From Streptomyces harbinensis (GTDB lineage Bacteria > Actinomycetota > Actinomycetes > Streptomycetales > Streptomycetaceae), in assembly GCF_900116145.1 (NCBI RefSeq), contig NZ_FPAB01000002.1, positions 537,193 to 601,192 on the forward strand: DNA of 64,000 nucleotides, given 5' to 3'. The translations under genes were made by a program, and so were the position numbers. Positions 50,434-59,658 of the stretch are shown here, one piece after another (position 1 is the first letter of the stretch; each line of letters opens with the position of its first letter). A model generated the notes under the pieces. The model searched no databases. It worked only from the letters and a program-made list of their open reading frames with translations, and was not told where the DNA came from.

Positions 50434-51255
50434 ATGGGCGAGAACAGCAAGGACGTGCGGGAGACCCCGGCGGCACCGGAGATCGACACCTCGGTACCGC
50501 ACTCGGCCCGCATCTGGAACTACTGGCTCGGCGGCAAGGACAACTACGAGGTCGACCGGGTCGCCGGCGACCAGTACGCCGCCACCTTCCCCGGGATCTT
50601 CGACATCGCCCGGGTCAGCCGCTACTTCCTGCACCGCACCGTGCGCCACCTGGCGGGCGAGGCCGGCATCCGGCAGTTCCTCGACGTCGGCACCGGCCTG
50701 CCCACCGAGGACAACACCCACGAGATCGCCCAGCGCGTCGCGCCGGACGCCCGCATCGTCTACGTCGACAACGACCCGCTGGTCCTGGTGCACGCCCAGG
50801 CGCTGCTCACCTCCACCCCGCAGGGCCGCACCGACTACATCGACGCCGACCTGCACGACCCGGCCCGCATCCGCCGGCTGGCCTCCCGCACCCTCGACTT
50901 CAGCCGGCCGGTCGCGGTGATCCTCTCCGACGTCATGGGCCACGTCCCCGACGACGACCTGGCCCGCTCCATCGTCCGCAACCTGGTGGCGGAGCTGCCG
51001 GCCGGCAGCTATCTGATGCTCTCGCACGGTGCGACCACCTCGCAGGAGGTGATGGACGCCCAGGACGACTACAACGACAGCGGAGCCGCGCCGTACCGGC
51101 TGCGCACCCAGGAGCAGATCAGCCGCTTCTTCGACGGCCTCGACCTGGTGGAGCCGGGCGTGGTCCCCATGCCCCGCTGGCGCCCCGACCTCGGCGACCT
51201 CGGCCCCGACCCGCAGGGCGCGGGCATCGGTGGCCTGGCCCGCATCCCCGGCTGA
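50434..51255 (+). CDS. DUF574-family SAM-dependent methyltransferase
   Basis: 273 residues. The family N-terminus PHSARIWNYWLGGKDNYEVDR is present in shortened form here as SARIWNYWLGGKDNY. FLDVGTGLPTEDN is SAM motif I, VYVDNDPLVL motif II, and VILSDVMGHV motif IV. These proteins are numerous in actinomycetes and have no assigned substrate. ATG 50434 (MGENSKD) is preferred over the earlier frame. Confidence 0.87.
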   Translation: MGENSKDVRETPAAPEIDTSVPHSARIWNYWLGGKDNYEVDRVAGDQYAATFPGIFDIARVSRYFLHRTVRHLAGEAGIRQFLDVGTGLPTEDNTHEIAQRVAPDARIVYVDNDPLVLVHAQALLTSTPQGRTDYIDADLHDPARIRRLASRTLDFSRPVAVILSDVMGHVPDDDLARSIVRNLVAELPAGSYLMLSHGATTSQEVMDAQDDYNDSGAAPYRLRTQEQISRFFDGLDLVEPGVVPMPRWRPDLGDLGPDPQGAGIGGLARIPG

Positions 51256-51346
51256 GCGGCGGCGTCCGGGTGGCCGGTGCCCGGCGGTGCGGGCGCGTTC
51301 ACCCCGTGGCAGGGGCATCGGGCGCCCGCCCCGCCGGGCCGGTGGC

Positions 51347-52720
51347 TCAGCCCGCGCGCACGCCGGTCCGTTCGCGGGTCGCGGGGGCCGGGTGCCGAGT
51401 GGGGGAGGGGTGCCGCTCCCGTTCGCGGCGCACCGCGCGCCCGTGCAGCCGCAGGATCCGGGTGACGCCGAGCAGCACGAAGCCCAGCACCACCGAGAGC
51501 GCGATCCGGTAGTCGTCGCCGGTGGCGTCCAGCAGCAGGCCCACCGCCAGCAGCGCCAGCATCGAGGCGGTGAAGCCGCCGATGTTGACGATGCCCGAGG
51601 CGGTGCCGTGCCGCTGCGGCGGGTTCGCCAGCCGGGCGAAGTCGAAGCCGACCGTGGAGGCCGGGACGCAGCCGCCGAGCACCACGCACAGCAGGATCAC
51701 CAGCCAGCCGGGGGTGCGGTCGGCCGGCCACCAGATCGCCGTGGTCCACACGGCCACCACGGCGGCGGTCACGGTCAGCACCACCGGCAGCCGGGCGCCG
51801 GGCCGGCGGGAGAGCAGCCAGCCGAACGGCAGGCCGAGCAGCAGGCTGGTGGCCACCACCAGGGTGAGCAGTTCACCGGCCGTCACCCGCGCGTACCCCT
51901 GGGACTCCACCAGGAACGGCAGCCCCCACAGCATCAGGAAGACCATCGCCGGGCACTGGGTGGTGAAGTGGGTCCACATGCCGAGCCGGGTGCCCGGCTC
52001 GCGCCAGGCCGCGCCGATCTGCCGGCGCACCGCGCCGCGGCCCGCCGCCGGGCGCGGCTCGGGCGCCCGCCCCGGCGGCTGGTCGCGCAGGAAGAGCAGC
52101 AGCGGGACGAGGACGAGCAGCCCGCCCAGCGCGCTCCCGGCGAACGCGGTGACCCAGCCGGAGTGCTCCAGCACCCGGGAGAGGACGAGGGTGGAGGTGA
52201 GATTGCCGGTCATCCCGGCCAGGCCGGTGAGCTGGGCCATCATGGGCGCGCGGTGGGCGGGGAACCAGCGGTTGCCCAGCCGCAGCACGGCCAGGAACGT
52301 CATGGCGTCGCCGCAGCCGAGCACGGCGCGGGCGGCCAGCGCGCTCCCGTAGGTGGGGGCGAAGGCGAAGCCGAGCTGGCCGGTGATCAGCAGCGACAGG
52401 CCGAGGATCAGCACCCGCCGGCTGCCGAGCCGGTCGACCATGACGCCGACCGGTATCTGCATCGCCGCGTAGACCAGCAGCTGGAGGATGGGGAAGGCGG
52501 AGAGCGCGGAGGCGCCCACCGCGAACCGGTCGGCGGCGTCGAGTCCGGCGACCCCGAGGGAGGTGCGCAGCAGGACGGCGACGAAGTAGACGGCGACCGC
52601 GATGGTCCACACGGCGACGGCGCGCCGGCCGCCGGGCGGATCGGCGGGGGCGGTGCTGCCGGTGGGCGGGGCGGGATCGAGGGGGTCGGCGGGTTCGGCG
52701 GAACGCTGCGGGCGGCTCAC
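51347..52720 (-). CDS. MFS transporter
   Basis: 457 residues with about 12 hydrophobic helices. MVDRLGSRRVLILG is the motif-A loop between helices 2 and 3. Pro/Ala-rich N-terminus, basic C-terminus. It overlaps the upstream GntR gene by 4 bases (ATGA), so the two form an operon. FCD-type regulators often go with carboxylate or sugar-acid uptake; substrate unknown. Confidence 0.87.
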   Translation of the reverse strand: MSRPQRSAEPADPLDPAPPTGSTAPADPPGGRRAVAVWTIAVAVYFVAVLLRTSLGVAGLDAADRFAVGASALSAFPILQLLVYAAMQIPVGVMVDRLGSRRVLILGLSLLITGQLGFAFAPTYGSALAARAVLGCGDAMTFLAVLRLGNRWFPAHRAPMMAQLTGLAGMTGNLTSTLVLSRVLEHSGWVTAFAGSALGGLLVLVPLLLFLRDQPPGRAPEPRPAAGRGAVRRQIGAAWREPGTRLGMWTHFTTQCPAMVFLMLWGLPFLVESQGYARVTAGELLTLVVATSLLLGLPFGWLLSRRPGARLPVVLTVTAAVVAVWTTAIWWPADRTPGWLVILLCVVLGGCVPASTVGFDFARLANPPQRHGTASGIVNIGGFTASMLALLAVGLLLDATGDDYRIALSVVLGFVLLGVTRILRLHGRAVRRERERHPSPTRHPAPATRERTGVRAG

Positions 52721-53376
52721 CGGCTCTCCCCCCGGGCCAGCTCGGACACCCGGCTGACGTGCCGGACGGTGACCGCGAGCGCCGCCTCGGCGTCACCGGC
52801 CCGCAGGGCGTCCAGGATCTCCTGGTGTTCGGCGAGGGCGAGCGCGATGCGGTCGGGCCGGGCCCGGACCACGGCCTCGCCCATCCGCAGCTGCCGGTCG
52901 CGCAGCTGGTCGTACAGCCGGGAGAGGATGGCGTTGCCGCCGCTGCGGACGATCTCGGCGTGGAAGGTGCGGTCGGTGACCGCCAGGTCGGCCAGCGCTC
53001 CGGCGGCGGCCTGGGCGCGGTGCAGCGCCAGCAGTTCGGTGAGCCGGTCGATCAGTCCGGGCGGCGCCGGTACCGCCTTGCGCACCGCGTGGGTCTCCAC
53101 CAGCAGCCGGGTCTCCACGACGTCCGCGATCTCCTGGGCGGAGACCGGCAGCACCATCGCGCCCTTCTTCGGGTAGAGCCGCAGCAGCCCTTCGCTCTCC
53201 AATCGCAGCAGGGCCTCGCGGACCGGGGTGCGCGAGACGCCGGCGGCCTCGGCCAGCTCACCCTCGGTGAGCAGGGTGCCGCCCTCGTAGCGGCGTTCCA
53301 GGAGGGCGCGCTTGACGTGGTCGTATACATGGTCGGCGGCGGGGGGACGCTTGGGGGCGGCGGCGGACTGCGGCAT
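52717..53376 (-). CDS. GntR-family regulator, FCD type
   Basis: 219 residues. Winged helix at 10-75 (YDHVKRALLERRYEGGTLLT, then GVSRTPVREALLRLESEGLL) and an FCD domain with ETRLLVETHAVRKA, DRTFHAEIV and EHQEILDALRAGDAE. ATG 53376 (MPQSAAAPKR). It is the first gene of an operon with the MFS transporter and probably controls it. TATGCT just upstream on the minus strand may be a -10. Confidence 0.85.
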   Translation of the reverse strand: MPQSAAAPKRPPAADHVYDHVKRALLERRYEGGTLLTEGELAEAAGVSRTPVREALLRLESEGLLRLYPKKGAMVLPVSAQEIADVVETRLLVETHAVRKAVPAPPGLIDRLTELLALHRAQAAAGALADLAVTDRTFHAEIVRSGGNAILSRLYDQLRDRQLRMGEAVVRARPDRIALALAEHQEILDALRAGDAEAALAVTVRHVSRVSELARGESR

Positions 53377-53542
53377 GTGCACAGCATAGATACAACAGGG
53401 ATACCCGGTGCTGCCCGGTCCGGCATGCGGGCAGGCCACGGCGGCGCCCGGCCGGTCTCCGAAGGCGGGCTGGACGGATGGGTGTTGTGCGAACCGTTGA
53501 CATGTTCCAGTCGTCAACTCAGTCTGGTGAATACCGGGTTAC

Positions 53543-53556
53543 TGCAACCGGTTGCA
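53543..53556. promoter_or_regulatory. LacI-type operator upstream of pectate lyase
   Basis: Perfect 14-base palindrome TGCAACCGGTTGCA with the central CG typical of LacI-family sites, 83 bases before the pectate lyase ATG. A close relative lies at 54799-54816. Confidence 0.75.
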
Positions 53557-53638
53557 CCATCGTGGGTTCACATGCCGACAACATCACGAGGGCCCCACAC
53601 CCTCGGACACGTTCCCCCACCGGCTGAGAGGACTCCTC

Positions 53639-54796
53639 ATGTCACGCACCACCCGGACCGTCACCAGGGCCGGCATCGCCGTCGCCGGCGGCATCGCGCT
53701 GCTGGCCGGCACCCTGACCGCCGTCTCCCAGGCGTCCACCGCGCCCACCGCCGACACCCCGCCCGCCGCACCCGGCACCTTCGCGGCCGACCCGTTCGCC
53801 GACGCCCCCATCGGTTACGCCGCCGAGGCCGGCGGCACCACCGGCGGCGAGGGCGGCGACACGGTCGACACGTACCTGCTCAGCGAGTACGCCGAGGAGA
53901 GCGGGCTGAGCCCCTCCGAGGCGCTGTACCAGCTGCTGAAGGCGCACCAGAAGAGCGAGAGCGAGGGCCTGATCGTCTACGTCGACCTCACGCTCAGCCA
54001 GGACGGGCTGAGCGAGAGCAAGATCGACATCAAGGACGTCGAGAACGTCTCCATCCTCGGCGTGGGCGACGCGGGCGAACTGGACGGCGTGGGCTTCAAG
54101 GTCACCCGCACCCAGAACCTCATCATCCGCAACCTCACCATCCACCACGTCTCCGAGGGCGAAGGGGACGCGATCGAGGTCACCGACAACAGCTCGCACG
54201 TGTGGATCGACCACAACGACCTGTTCAGCGAGCGGGACAACGAGCCGGACAAGGACTACTACGACGGGCTCGTCGACATCAAGCGCAACAGCGAGTACAT
54301 CACCGTCTCGTGGAACACGATCCACGACCACTGGAAGACCTCGCTGGTGGGCCACAACGACAGCGCCGACCAGGCCCCCGACAAGATCACCTACCACAAC
54401 AACGCGTTCACCTCCCTCAACTCCCGGGTGCCGCTGATCCGCCACGCGGACGTGCACATGCTCAACAACGTGTTCACCGACATCAACGGCTCCGCCATCA
54501 ACGCCCGGATGGGCGCGCGGGTCCTCGTCGAGGGCAACTGGTTCGAGAACGTGGGCTCCGGCGAGGTGGACTCGCACGCCGGCTACATCGAGGGCCCGGT
54601 CGGCTGGTTCTACGGCAGCTCCGAGACCGGCTACTGGAACCTGGTGGACAACACCTTCATCGACAGCCCCCACGAACACCTGGAGTCCACCACGGACTTC
54701 ACCGTGCCCTACAGCTACCAGGCGGACACCCCGGCCGCCGCCAAGGAGGCCGTGGAACGGTACGCGGGCACCGGCGTCATCGACGTCACGCCCTGA
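53639..54796 (+). CDS. Secreted pectate lyase (PL1 family)
   Basis: Cleaves polygalacturonate by beta-elimination. 385 residues with a signal peptide (positively charged start, hydrophobic core, cleavage near AVSQAST) and an acidic linker. The parallel beta-helix has WIDHNDLFS (substrate/Ca region), DGLVDIKRNSEYITVSWN (calcium Asp), and RVPLIR with the catalytic Arg. ATG 53639 follows GAGAGGAC. It is framed by two LacI-type operators. Confidence 0.9.
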   Translation: MSRTTRTVTRAGIAVAGGIALLAGTLTAVSQASTAPTADTPPAAPGTFAADPFADAPIGYAAEAGGTTGGEGGDTVDTYLLSEYAEESGLSPSEALYQLLKAHQKSESEGLIVYVDLTLSQDGLSESKIDIKDVENVSILGVGDAGELDGVGFKVTRTQNLIIRNLTIHHVSEGEGDAIEVTDNSSHVWIDHNDLFSERDNEPDKDYYDGLVDIKRNSEYITVSWNTIHDHWKTSLVGHNDSADQAPDKITYHNNAFTSLNSRVPLIRHADVHMLNNVFTDINGSAINARMGARVLVEGNWFENVGSGEVDSHAGYIEGPVGWFYGSSETGYWNLVDNTFIDSPHEHLESTTDFTVPYSYQADTPAAAKEAVERYAGTGVIDVTP

Positions 54797-54798
54797 TT

Positions 54799-54816
54799 AC
54801 TGCGAACGGTTGCAGT
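54799..54816. promoter_or_regulatory. Second LacI-type operator, upstream of the heparinase-like gene
   Basis: ACTGCGAACGGTTGCAGT: imperfect palindrome sharing TGC(A/G)A(A/C)C and GGTTGCA with the operator at 53543-53556. It lies just after the pectate lyase stop and 96 bases before the next GTG. Confidence 0.65.
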
Positions 54817-54911
54817 GATGCGCGGCTCCGGCCGCGCTCGGCCGGCCGTACTCCGGGCACCCTCGGGTACGGTCGGCCGCGGCACTCCCGCACCCCTCAC
54901 CAGGAGCAGAT

Positions 54912-56852
54912 GTGGCGCAGGTGACTTCCCCAGGACCGCTGACCGCCCGGCTGCCGCTGCTGGCCCCCGGCGCCGCGGCCCGTCTGGCCGACGCCCTACG
55001 GGACGCCCCGCGCCGGATCCCGGTGCCGCCCGTCACCGACCGCACCGCCTGGGACGCCGTCCACCCCGCCACCCGCACCGCGCTGCTGCGCCGGGCCGAG
55101 GCCGAACGCGCCGCCCCCGTCCCCGTGCTGCGCGCCTCCGACTGGGCCCGCTCCTTCCGCGACGGCGTCCGCACCGCCTACGAGGACCCGGCCCGCGCCC
55201 TGCGCACCCGCACCACCGTCTTCCTGCTCGCCGCCGTCCTCACCGGGGAGAGCGCGCCGGCCACCGCACCCCCCGGCGCCACCCCGAACCTGGACGCCGC
55301 CATCGACGGACTGATCGCCCTGTGCGAGACCTCCACCTGGTGCTGGGCCCCGCACGACGGCTACACCGCCGCCCGCGGCGAGGTGCTGCCCGACCCGGAG
55401 GAGCCCTATGTGGACCTCGGCGCCGCCGAGGTCACCACCGTGCTCGCCTGGGCCGACCACGCGCTCGGCCCCCATCTGGACCTGCGCGCCCCCGGACTGC
55501 GCCGCCGGCTGCGCCGCGAGACCGACCGGCGCGTCCTCACCCCGTTCACCACCCGGCGCGACTGGCCCTGGATCGGCGCCGACCGGCCCGCGGACAACTG
55601 GAACCCGTGGATCCACGGCGCGATCACCGCCGCCGCCCTGCTGCTGACGGACGATCCGGAGCGCGCCGCCGGCCTGCTGCGCACCGCCGTCGCCGGACTC
55701 GACCGCTTCGTCGCCACCCTCCCCGACGACGGCGGCATCGACGAGGGCGTGGCGTACTGGTGGCACGGCGCCGGCCGGCTGCTGGAGACCCTCGATCTGC
55801 TGGCGGCCGTCGGCGGCCCCGGGCTCGACGCCCGCGACCTGCCCGTGCTGCGGCAACTCGCCCGCTTCCCGCACCGGATGCACCTGGGCGGCGCCTGGTA
55901 CGTCAACGCCGGGGACGCCGCCGCCCGGCTCTCCGGCACCCTGCCCTGGCAGCTGCTGCACCGCTGGGGCGCCGCGCTCGGCGACCCGGCGGTACGCGAC
56001 CACGCGGCCGGCCGCGGCCGGGACACCGGCCTGGCCGCCCAACCCGAAGCGGGGGCGGGCAGCGCGCTCACCGCACTGGTGGACCCGCGCTGGCGCGCCG
56101 CGCTGACCGGCCCGCCGGGGGAGGGGGGCAGCTGGCTGACGGCCGCCGAGTGGCTGCCGCGCACCCAGATCCTGCTGGCCAGGGAACGGCCCGGTTCCAC
56201 CGGCGGCCTGACCGTCGCCGTCAAGGGCGGCCACAACGCCGAGCGCCACAACCACCTCGACGTCGGCTCGTACTGGATCGCGCTGGACGGTGTGCCGCTG
56301 GTCGTCGACCTCGGCCAGCCGACGTACACCGCCGACAGCTTCGGGCCGCACCGCTACCGCGCCTGGCCGCTGACCAGTGACTGGCACAACCTGCCCGCGC
56401 CGGGTGGCGGCACCGGGCAGCTGCCGGGCGCCGGACGGGCCGCCCGGGAGGTGCGCGCCGAAGCGACAGACAGCGGTGCCCTCTTCCACGCCGACCTGGC
56501 CGCCGTCTACCCGGACGGCGCGGCCGGCGGCCTGACCCGTACCGTCCGGCTGGACCGGGACCGGCCGTTGGTCACCGTGACCGACCGCTGGGCACCGGCG
56601 GCCGGCCCGGTACTGCTGCGGCACGTCCTGGCGGGCGAGGTCACCCTGAGCGGCGGCGAGGCCATCGTGCGGGCGCCGGACGGTCCCGCGCTGCGGATCG
56701 GCTGGGAGCCGCGCGACGCGCGGGCGGTGCTGGAGGACCGGGAGCTGACCGACCCGCTGCTGCGTGCCTCGTGGGGCGGACGGCTCACCCGGCTCACCCT
56801 CACGGTGCGCGACGGCGAGGGCGCGACGGTCCGTTTCGACCGCGCGCCCTGA
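54912..56852 (+). CDS. Heparinase II/III-type polysaccharide lyase-like protein
   Basis: 646 residues. An alpha/alpha-toroid N-terminal domain (with NWNPWIHGAITAAALLL and YWWHGAGRLLE) is followed by a heparinase II/III beta-sandwich, where GGHNAERHNHLDVGSYWIAL contains the conserved His/Asp region. No signal peptide is visible, so it probably acts on imported oligosaccharides. GTG 54912 follows AGGAGCAGAT. Placement behind a LacI operator shared with pectate lyase suggests a uronate-containing oligomer as substrate. Confidence 0.83.
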   Translation: MAQVTSPGPLTARLPLLAPGAAARLADALRDAPRRIPVPPVTDRTAWDAVHPATRTALLRRAEAERAAPVPVLRASDWARSFRDGVRTAYEDPARALRTRTTVFLLAAVLTGESAPATAPPGATPNLDAAIDGLIALCETSTWCWAPHDGYTAARGEVLPDPEEPYVDLGAAEVTTVLAWADHALGPHLDLRAPGLRRRLRRETDRRVLTPFTTRRDWPWIGADRPADNWNPWIHGAITAAALLLTDDPERAAGLLRTAVAGLDRFVATLPDDGGIDEGVAYWWHGAGRLLETLDLLAAVGGPGLDARDLPVLRQLARFPHRMHLGGAWYVNAGDAAARLSGTLPWQLLHRWGAALGDPAVRDHAAGRGRDTGLAAQPEAGAGSALTALVDPRWRAALTGPPGEGGSWLTAAEWLPRTQILLARERPGSTGGLTVAVKGGHNAERHNHLDVGSYWIALDGVPLVVDLGQPTYTADSFGPHRYRAWPLTSDWHNLPAPGGGTGQLPGAGRAAREVRAEATDSGALFHADLAAVYPDGAAGGLTRTVRLDRDRPLVTVTDRWAPAAGPVLLRHVLAGEVTLSGGEAIVRAPDGPALRIGWEPRDARAVLEDRELTDPLLRASWGGRLTRLTLTVRDGEGATVRFDRAP

Positions 56853-56871
56853 CCGGGAGGCCGGCCGGCGC

Positions 56872-56898
56872 GGGGCGGGGCCGCGCGGGCCCCGCCCC
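56872..56898. terminator. Bidirectional terminator
   Basis: GGGGCGGGGCC (56872-56882), loop GCGCG, GGCCCCGCCCC (56888-56898), between the convergent heparinase-like gene and rocD. Confidence 0.75.
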
Positions 56899-56919
56899 GT
56901 CCCCGTTCACCGGCCCCGG

Positions 56920-58164
56920 TCAGCTGCCCTCGGCCAGCACCTCCCCGAGGATGTCGAGCGCCCCGGTCAGCTCCTCCTCCTCGATGGTCAGCGGCGGGGC
57001 GATGCGGATGGTGGAGCCGTGGGTGTCCTTCACCAGCAGGCCCCGGGCCATCAGCCGTTCGCTCAGCTGCCGGCCGGTGCCGATCGCCGGGTCGATGTCG
57101 ATCCCGGCCCACAGCCCGCGGCCCCGGTGCCGCAGCACCCCGCGCCCGGTCAGCCGGCCGAGGCCGGCCGCGAGCACCTTGCCGAGCCGTTCCGCCCGTT
57201 CCTGGTACTCCCCGGTGGCCAGCAGGTTGATGACGGCCGTGCCGATCGCCGCCGACAGCGGGTTGCCGCCGAACGTCGAGCCGTGTTCGCCCGGCCGCAG
57301 CACCGCCATCACCTCGCGGGTGCCGACGACCGCCGAGACCGGTACCAGACCGCCGCCCAGCGCCTTGCCGAGCAGCAGCAGATCGGGCCGTACCCCCTCG
57401 TGGTCCAGCGCCAGGGTGCGGCCGGTGCGGCCGAGCCCGGACTGGATCTCGTCGGCGGCGAACAGCACCCCGGCCCGCCGGGTCGCCTCGCGCACCCCGC
57501 GCAGATAGCCGTCGTCCGGGACGATCACGCCCGCCTCGCCCTGGATGGGCTCGATGAGGACGGCGGCCGTGGTGTCGTCCAGCGCCGCCTCCAGCGCGGG
57601 CAGGTCGTTGTAGGGCACCACGGTGAAGCCGGGGGCGTAGGGCCCGAAGCCGTCGTGGGCCACCGGGTCGGTGGAGAAGCCGACGATGGTGGTGGTGCGG
57701 CCGTGGAAGTTGTCGGCGGCCACCACGATCCGGGCCCGGTCCCGGGGGACGCCCTTGACCTCGTACGCCCACTTGCGGGCGATCTTGATGGCGCTCTCCA
57801 CCGCCTCCGCGCCGGTGTTCATCGGCAGGGTGACGTCCAGGCCGGTCAGTTCGGCCAGCCCGGCGGCGAAGGCGGCCAGCCGGTCGTTGTGGAAGGCGCG
57901 CGAGGTGAGGGTGAGGGTGTCCAGCTGGCGGTGGGCCGCCTCGACCAGGGCGGGGTGCCGGTGGCCGAAGTTGAGGGCCGAGTAGCCGGCGAGCAGATCG
58001 AGGTAGCGGTTGCCGCGGACGTCCTCCACCCACACGCCCTCGCCCCGGGCGACGACCACGGGCAGCGGGCGGTAGTTGTGGGCGACCAGCCGGTCCTCGG
58101 CGGCGATGACGGCGGCCGGGTCGGTGGGGTCGCCGGCGGCTTCGGTGCTCGGGTGTGCGCTCAT
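56920..58164 (-). CDS. rocD: Ornithine aminotransferase
   Basis: Converts ornithine to glutamate semialdehyde (PLP enzyme). 414 residues. MNTGAEAVESAIKIARKW is the PLP phosphate region, FGPYAPGFTVVPYND and EPIQGEAGVIVP lead to AADEIQSGLGRTG (PLP Asp), and LLLLGKALGGG holds the Schiff-base Lys. ATG 58164 overlaps the dimethylargininase stop (58161-58164). With that enzyme it channels arginine-derived nitrogen to glutamate. Confidence 0.9.
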   Translation of the reverse strand: MSAHPSTEAAGDPTDPAAVIAAEDRLVAHNYRPLPVVVARGEGVWVEDVRGNRYLDLLAGYSALNFGHRHPALVEAAHRQLDTLTLTSRAFHNDRLAAFAAGLAELTGLDVTLPMNTGAEAVESAIKIARKWAYEVKGVPRDRARIVVAADNFHGRTTTIVGFSTDPVAHDGFGPYAPGFTVVPYNDLPALEAALDDTTAAVLIEPIQGEAGVIVPDDGYLRGVREATRRAGVLFAADEIQSGLGRTGRTLALDHEGVRPDLLLLGKALGGGLVPVSAVVGTREVMAVLRPGEHGSTFGGNPLSAAIGTAVINLLATGEYQERAERLGKVLAAGLGRLTGRGVLRHRGRGLWAGIDIDPAIGTGRQLSERLMARGLLVKDTHGSTIRIAPPLTIEEEELTGALDILGEVLAEGS

Positions 58165-58976
58165 GCGATGCGGATCTCCTGTGTGCAGCACTTGATTCCG
58201 CCGCCGGCCTTCAGCAGCTCGGAGGTGTCGACGGGGAGGGGGACGTACCCGCGTTCGGTCAGCCGGGCGATCAGCTCGGTGGCGCCGGGGGAGATGAGGA
58301 CGTGCCGGCCGTCCGAGACCGCGTTGAGGCCGAACGCCATCGCGTCGGCGCGGGTGGCGATCACGGCGTCGGGGTAGCGGCGGCGCAGCGCGGCACGGCT
58401 GCCCGGCGAGAACGCGTCCGGGTAGTAGGCGATGGTGGTGTCGTCCAGCGCGAACAGCGCGGTGTCGAGATGGTAGAAGAACGGGTCCACCAGCCGCAGA
58501 CTGATGACCGGCCTGCCGAAATACTCTTGTGCGCTGATATGCGCGGCGGTGGAGGTGCGGAATCCGTACCCCGCCAGAATGTCCGGACCCACCGGTACCA
58601 GATCGCCTTCACCCTCGCAGGTCTCCTCGGGGGTGACGACCGGAAATCCGTTCTCCTTGAACCAGCGGCTGAATTCGAGTGCTTCCGGCTGCCGCTGCGG
58701 GGCGTGGAACCGCGATCCCAGCGCCTTGCCGTCCAGCACCAGTCCGCCGTTGGCGGCGAACACCATGTCGGGGAGGCCGGGGACCGGCTCCACCAGGTCC
58801 ACCGTGTGGCCCAGTCCGCGGTACACGCGCACCAGTTCGTGCCACTGTTCCAGGGCCCGGTTCCGGTCCACCGGGGAATCCTGTCGCATCCATGGATTAA
58901 TGACGTACGCCAGCTCGAAATAGCGTGGCTCGCACAGCAGATATCGGCGTTCTCGGCCGACCGTGACAGGCGCCAT
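58161..58976 (-). CDS. ddaH: Dimethylarginine dimethylaminohydrolase (DDAH)
   Basis: 271 residues, amidinotransferase fold. PDMVFAANGG, the Glu/Asp motifs and the C-terminal GGGIKCCTQEI with the catalytic Cys (263 or 264) match DDAH; the His is in STAAHISAQEY. It hydrolyses methylated arginine to citrulline, or a similar guanidino compound. ATG 58976 (MAPVTVGRERR) begins the conserved part. Coupled to rocD and preceded by a palindrome and an Lrp gene. Confidence 0.86.
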   Translation of the reverse strand: MAPVTVGRERRYLLCEPRYFELAYVINPWMRQDSPVDRNRALEQWHELVRVYRGLGHTVDLVEPVPGLPDMVFAANGGLVLDGKALGSRFHAPQRQPEALEFSRWFKENGFPVVTPEETCEGEGDLVPVGPDILAGYGFRTSTAAHISAQEYFGRPVISLRLVDPFFYHLDTALFALDDTTIAYYPDAFSPGSRAALRRRYPDAVIATRADAMAFGLNAVSDGRHVLISPGATELIARLTERGYVPLPVDTSELLKAGGGIKCCTQEIRIA

Positions 58977-59035
58977 CGAGGCACTTTTCCCTTCGCCGGA
59001 GAGATGACTCCACGCTAAGGACCGGGGCCGGGTGC

Positions 59036-59051
59036 GGACAAGTTCTTGTCC
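59036..59051. promoter_or_regulatory. Palindrome upstream of ddaH-rocD
   Basis: GGACAAG (59036-59042) TT CTTGTCC (59045-59051): perfect arms, with further outer symmetry GTGC/GCAC. Located between the Lrp-family gene and ddaH. Confidence 0.65.
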
Positions 59052-59078
59052 TTGCACGCCGCTTTCGAATGTTGCGCG

Positions 59079-59600
59079 TCAGCCGGGCTCGACGGCGTTT
59101 TCCGCCGGCCGGTCCAGCAGCGGGCGCAGCGGCGCGCCGCTTCCGCTGTCGCCACCGGGCAGCAACTGGGTGAGGACGACGCGGGAGTCGGTGCGCCGGA
59201 CGAACGGCTCGGCGCGGATGCGCTCCAGCACCCGCTCGAAGTGGCCGATGGTGCGGGCCCTGATGTGCAGCAGCGCGTCCGCGTCCCCGGTGACCGTCAT
59301 CGCGGCCACGATCTCCGGGTGGTTGCGCGCCACTTCCGACATCCGGCTGGGCGGGGCGGCGCTGTCGCAGTACACCTCGACGAAGGCTTCCATGCCCCAG
59401 CCCAGCGCCTCGGCCCGGACGGTGGCGGTGAAACCGGTGATCACCCCGTTGGCCCGCAGCCGGTCCACCCGCCGCTTCACGGCGGGGGCCGACAGCCCCA
59501 CCCGCCGGCCGATGTCCACGAAGCTCGCCCGGGCGTCGGCGATCAGCAGCGCCAGGATGGTGCGGTCCAGCTCGTCGACGGCGGGCGGCAGATGCGTCAT
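59079..59600 (-). CDS. Lrp/AsnC-family regulator
   Basis: 173 residues. Helix-turn-helix at 8-60 (LDRTILALLIADARASFVDI, then GRRVGLSAPAVKRRVDRL) and an AsnC/RAM domain with VTGDADALLHIRARTIGHFE. It sits directly upstream of ddaH-rocD on the same strand, with a palindrome between, so arginine or ornithine is a plausible effector. It is likely the local activator or repressor. Confidence 0.86.
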   Translation of the reverse strand: MTHLPPAVDELDRTILALLIADARASFVDIGRRVGLSAPAVKRRVDRLRANGVITGFTATVRAEALGWGMEAFVEVYCDSAAPPSRMSEVARNHPEIVAAMTVTGDADALLHIRARTIGHFERVLERIRAEPFVRRTDSRVVLTQLLPGGDSGSGAPLRPLLDRPAENAVEPG

Positions 59601-59658
59601 GGGGGTGGCTCCGGTTCTCGTGATTCCTCACGTCGGTGACGGGGTGCACCGCCAATGA

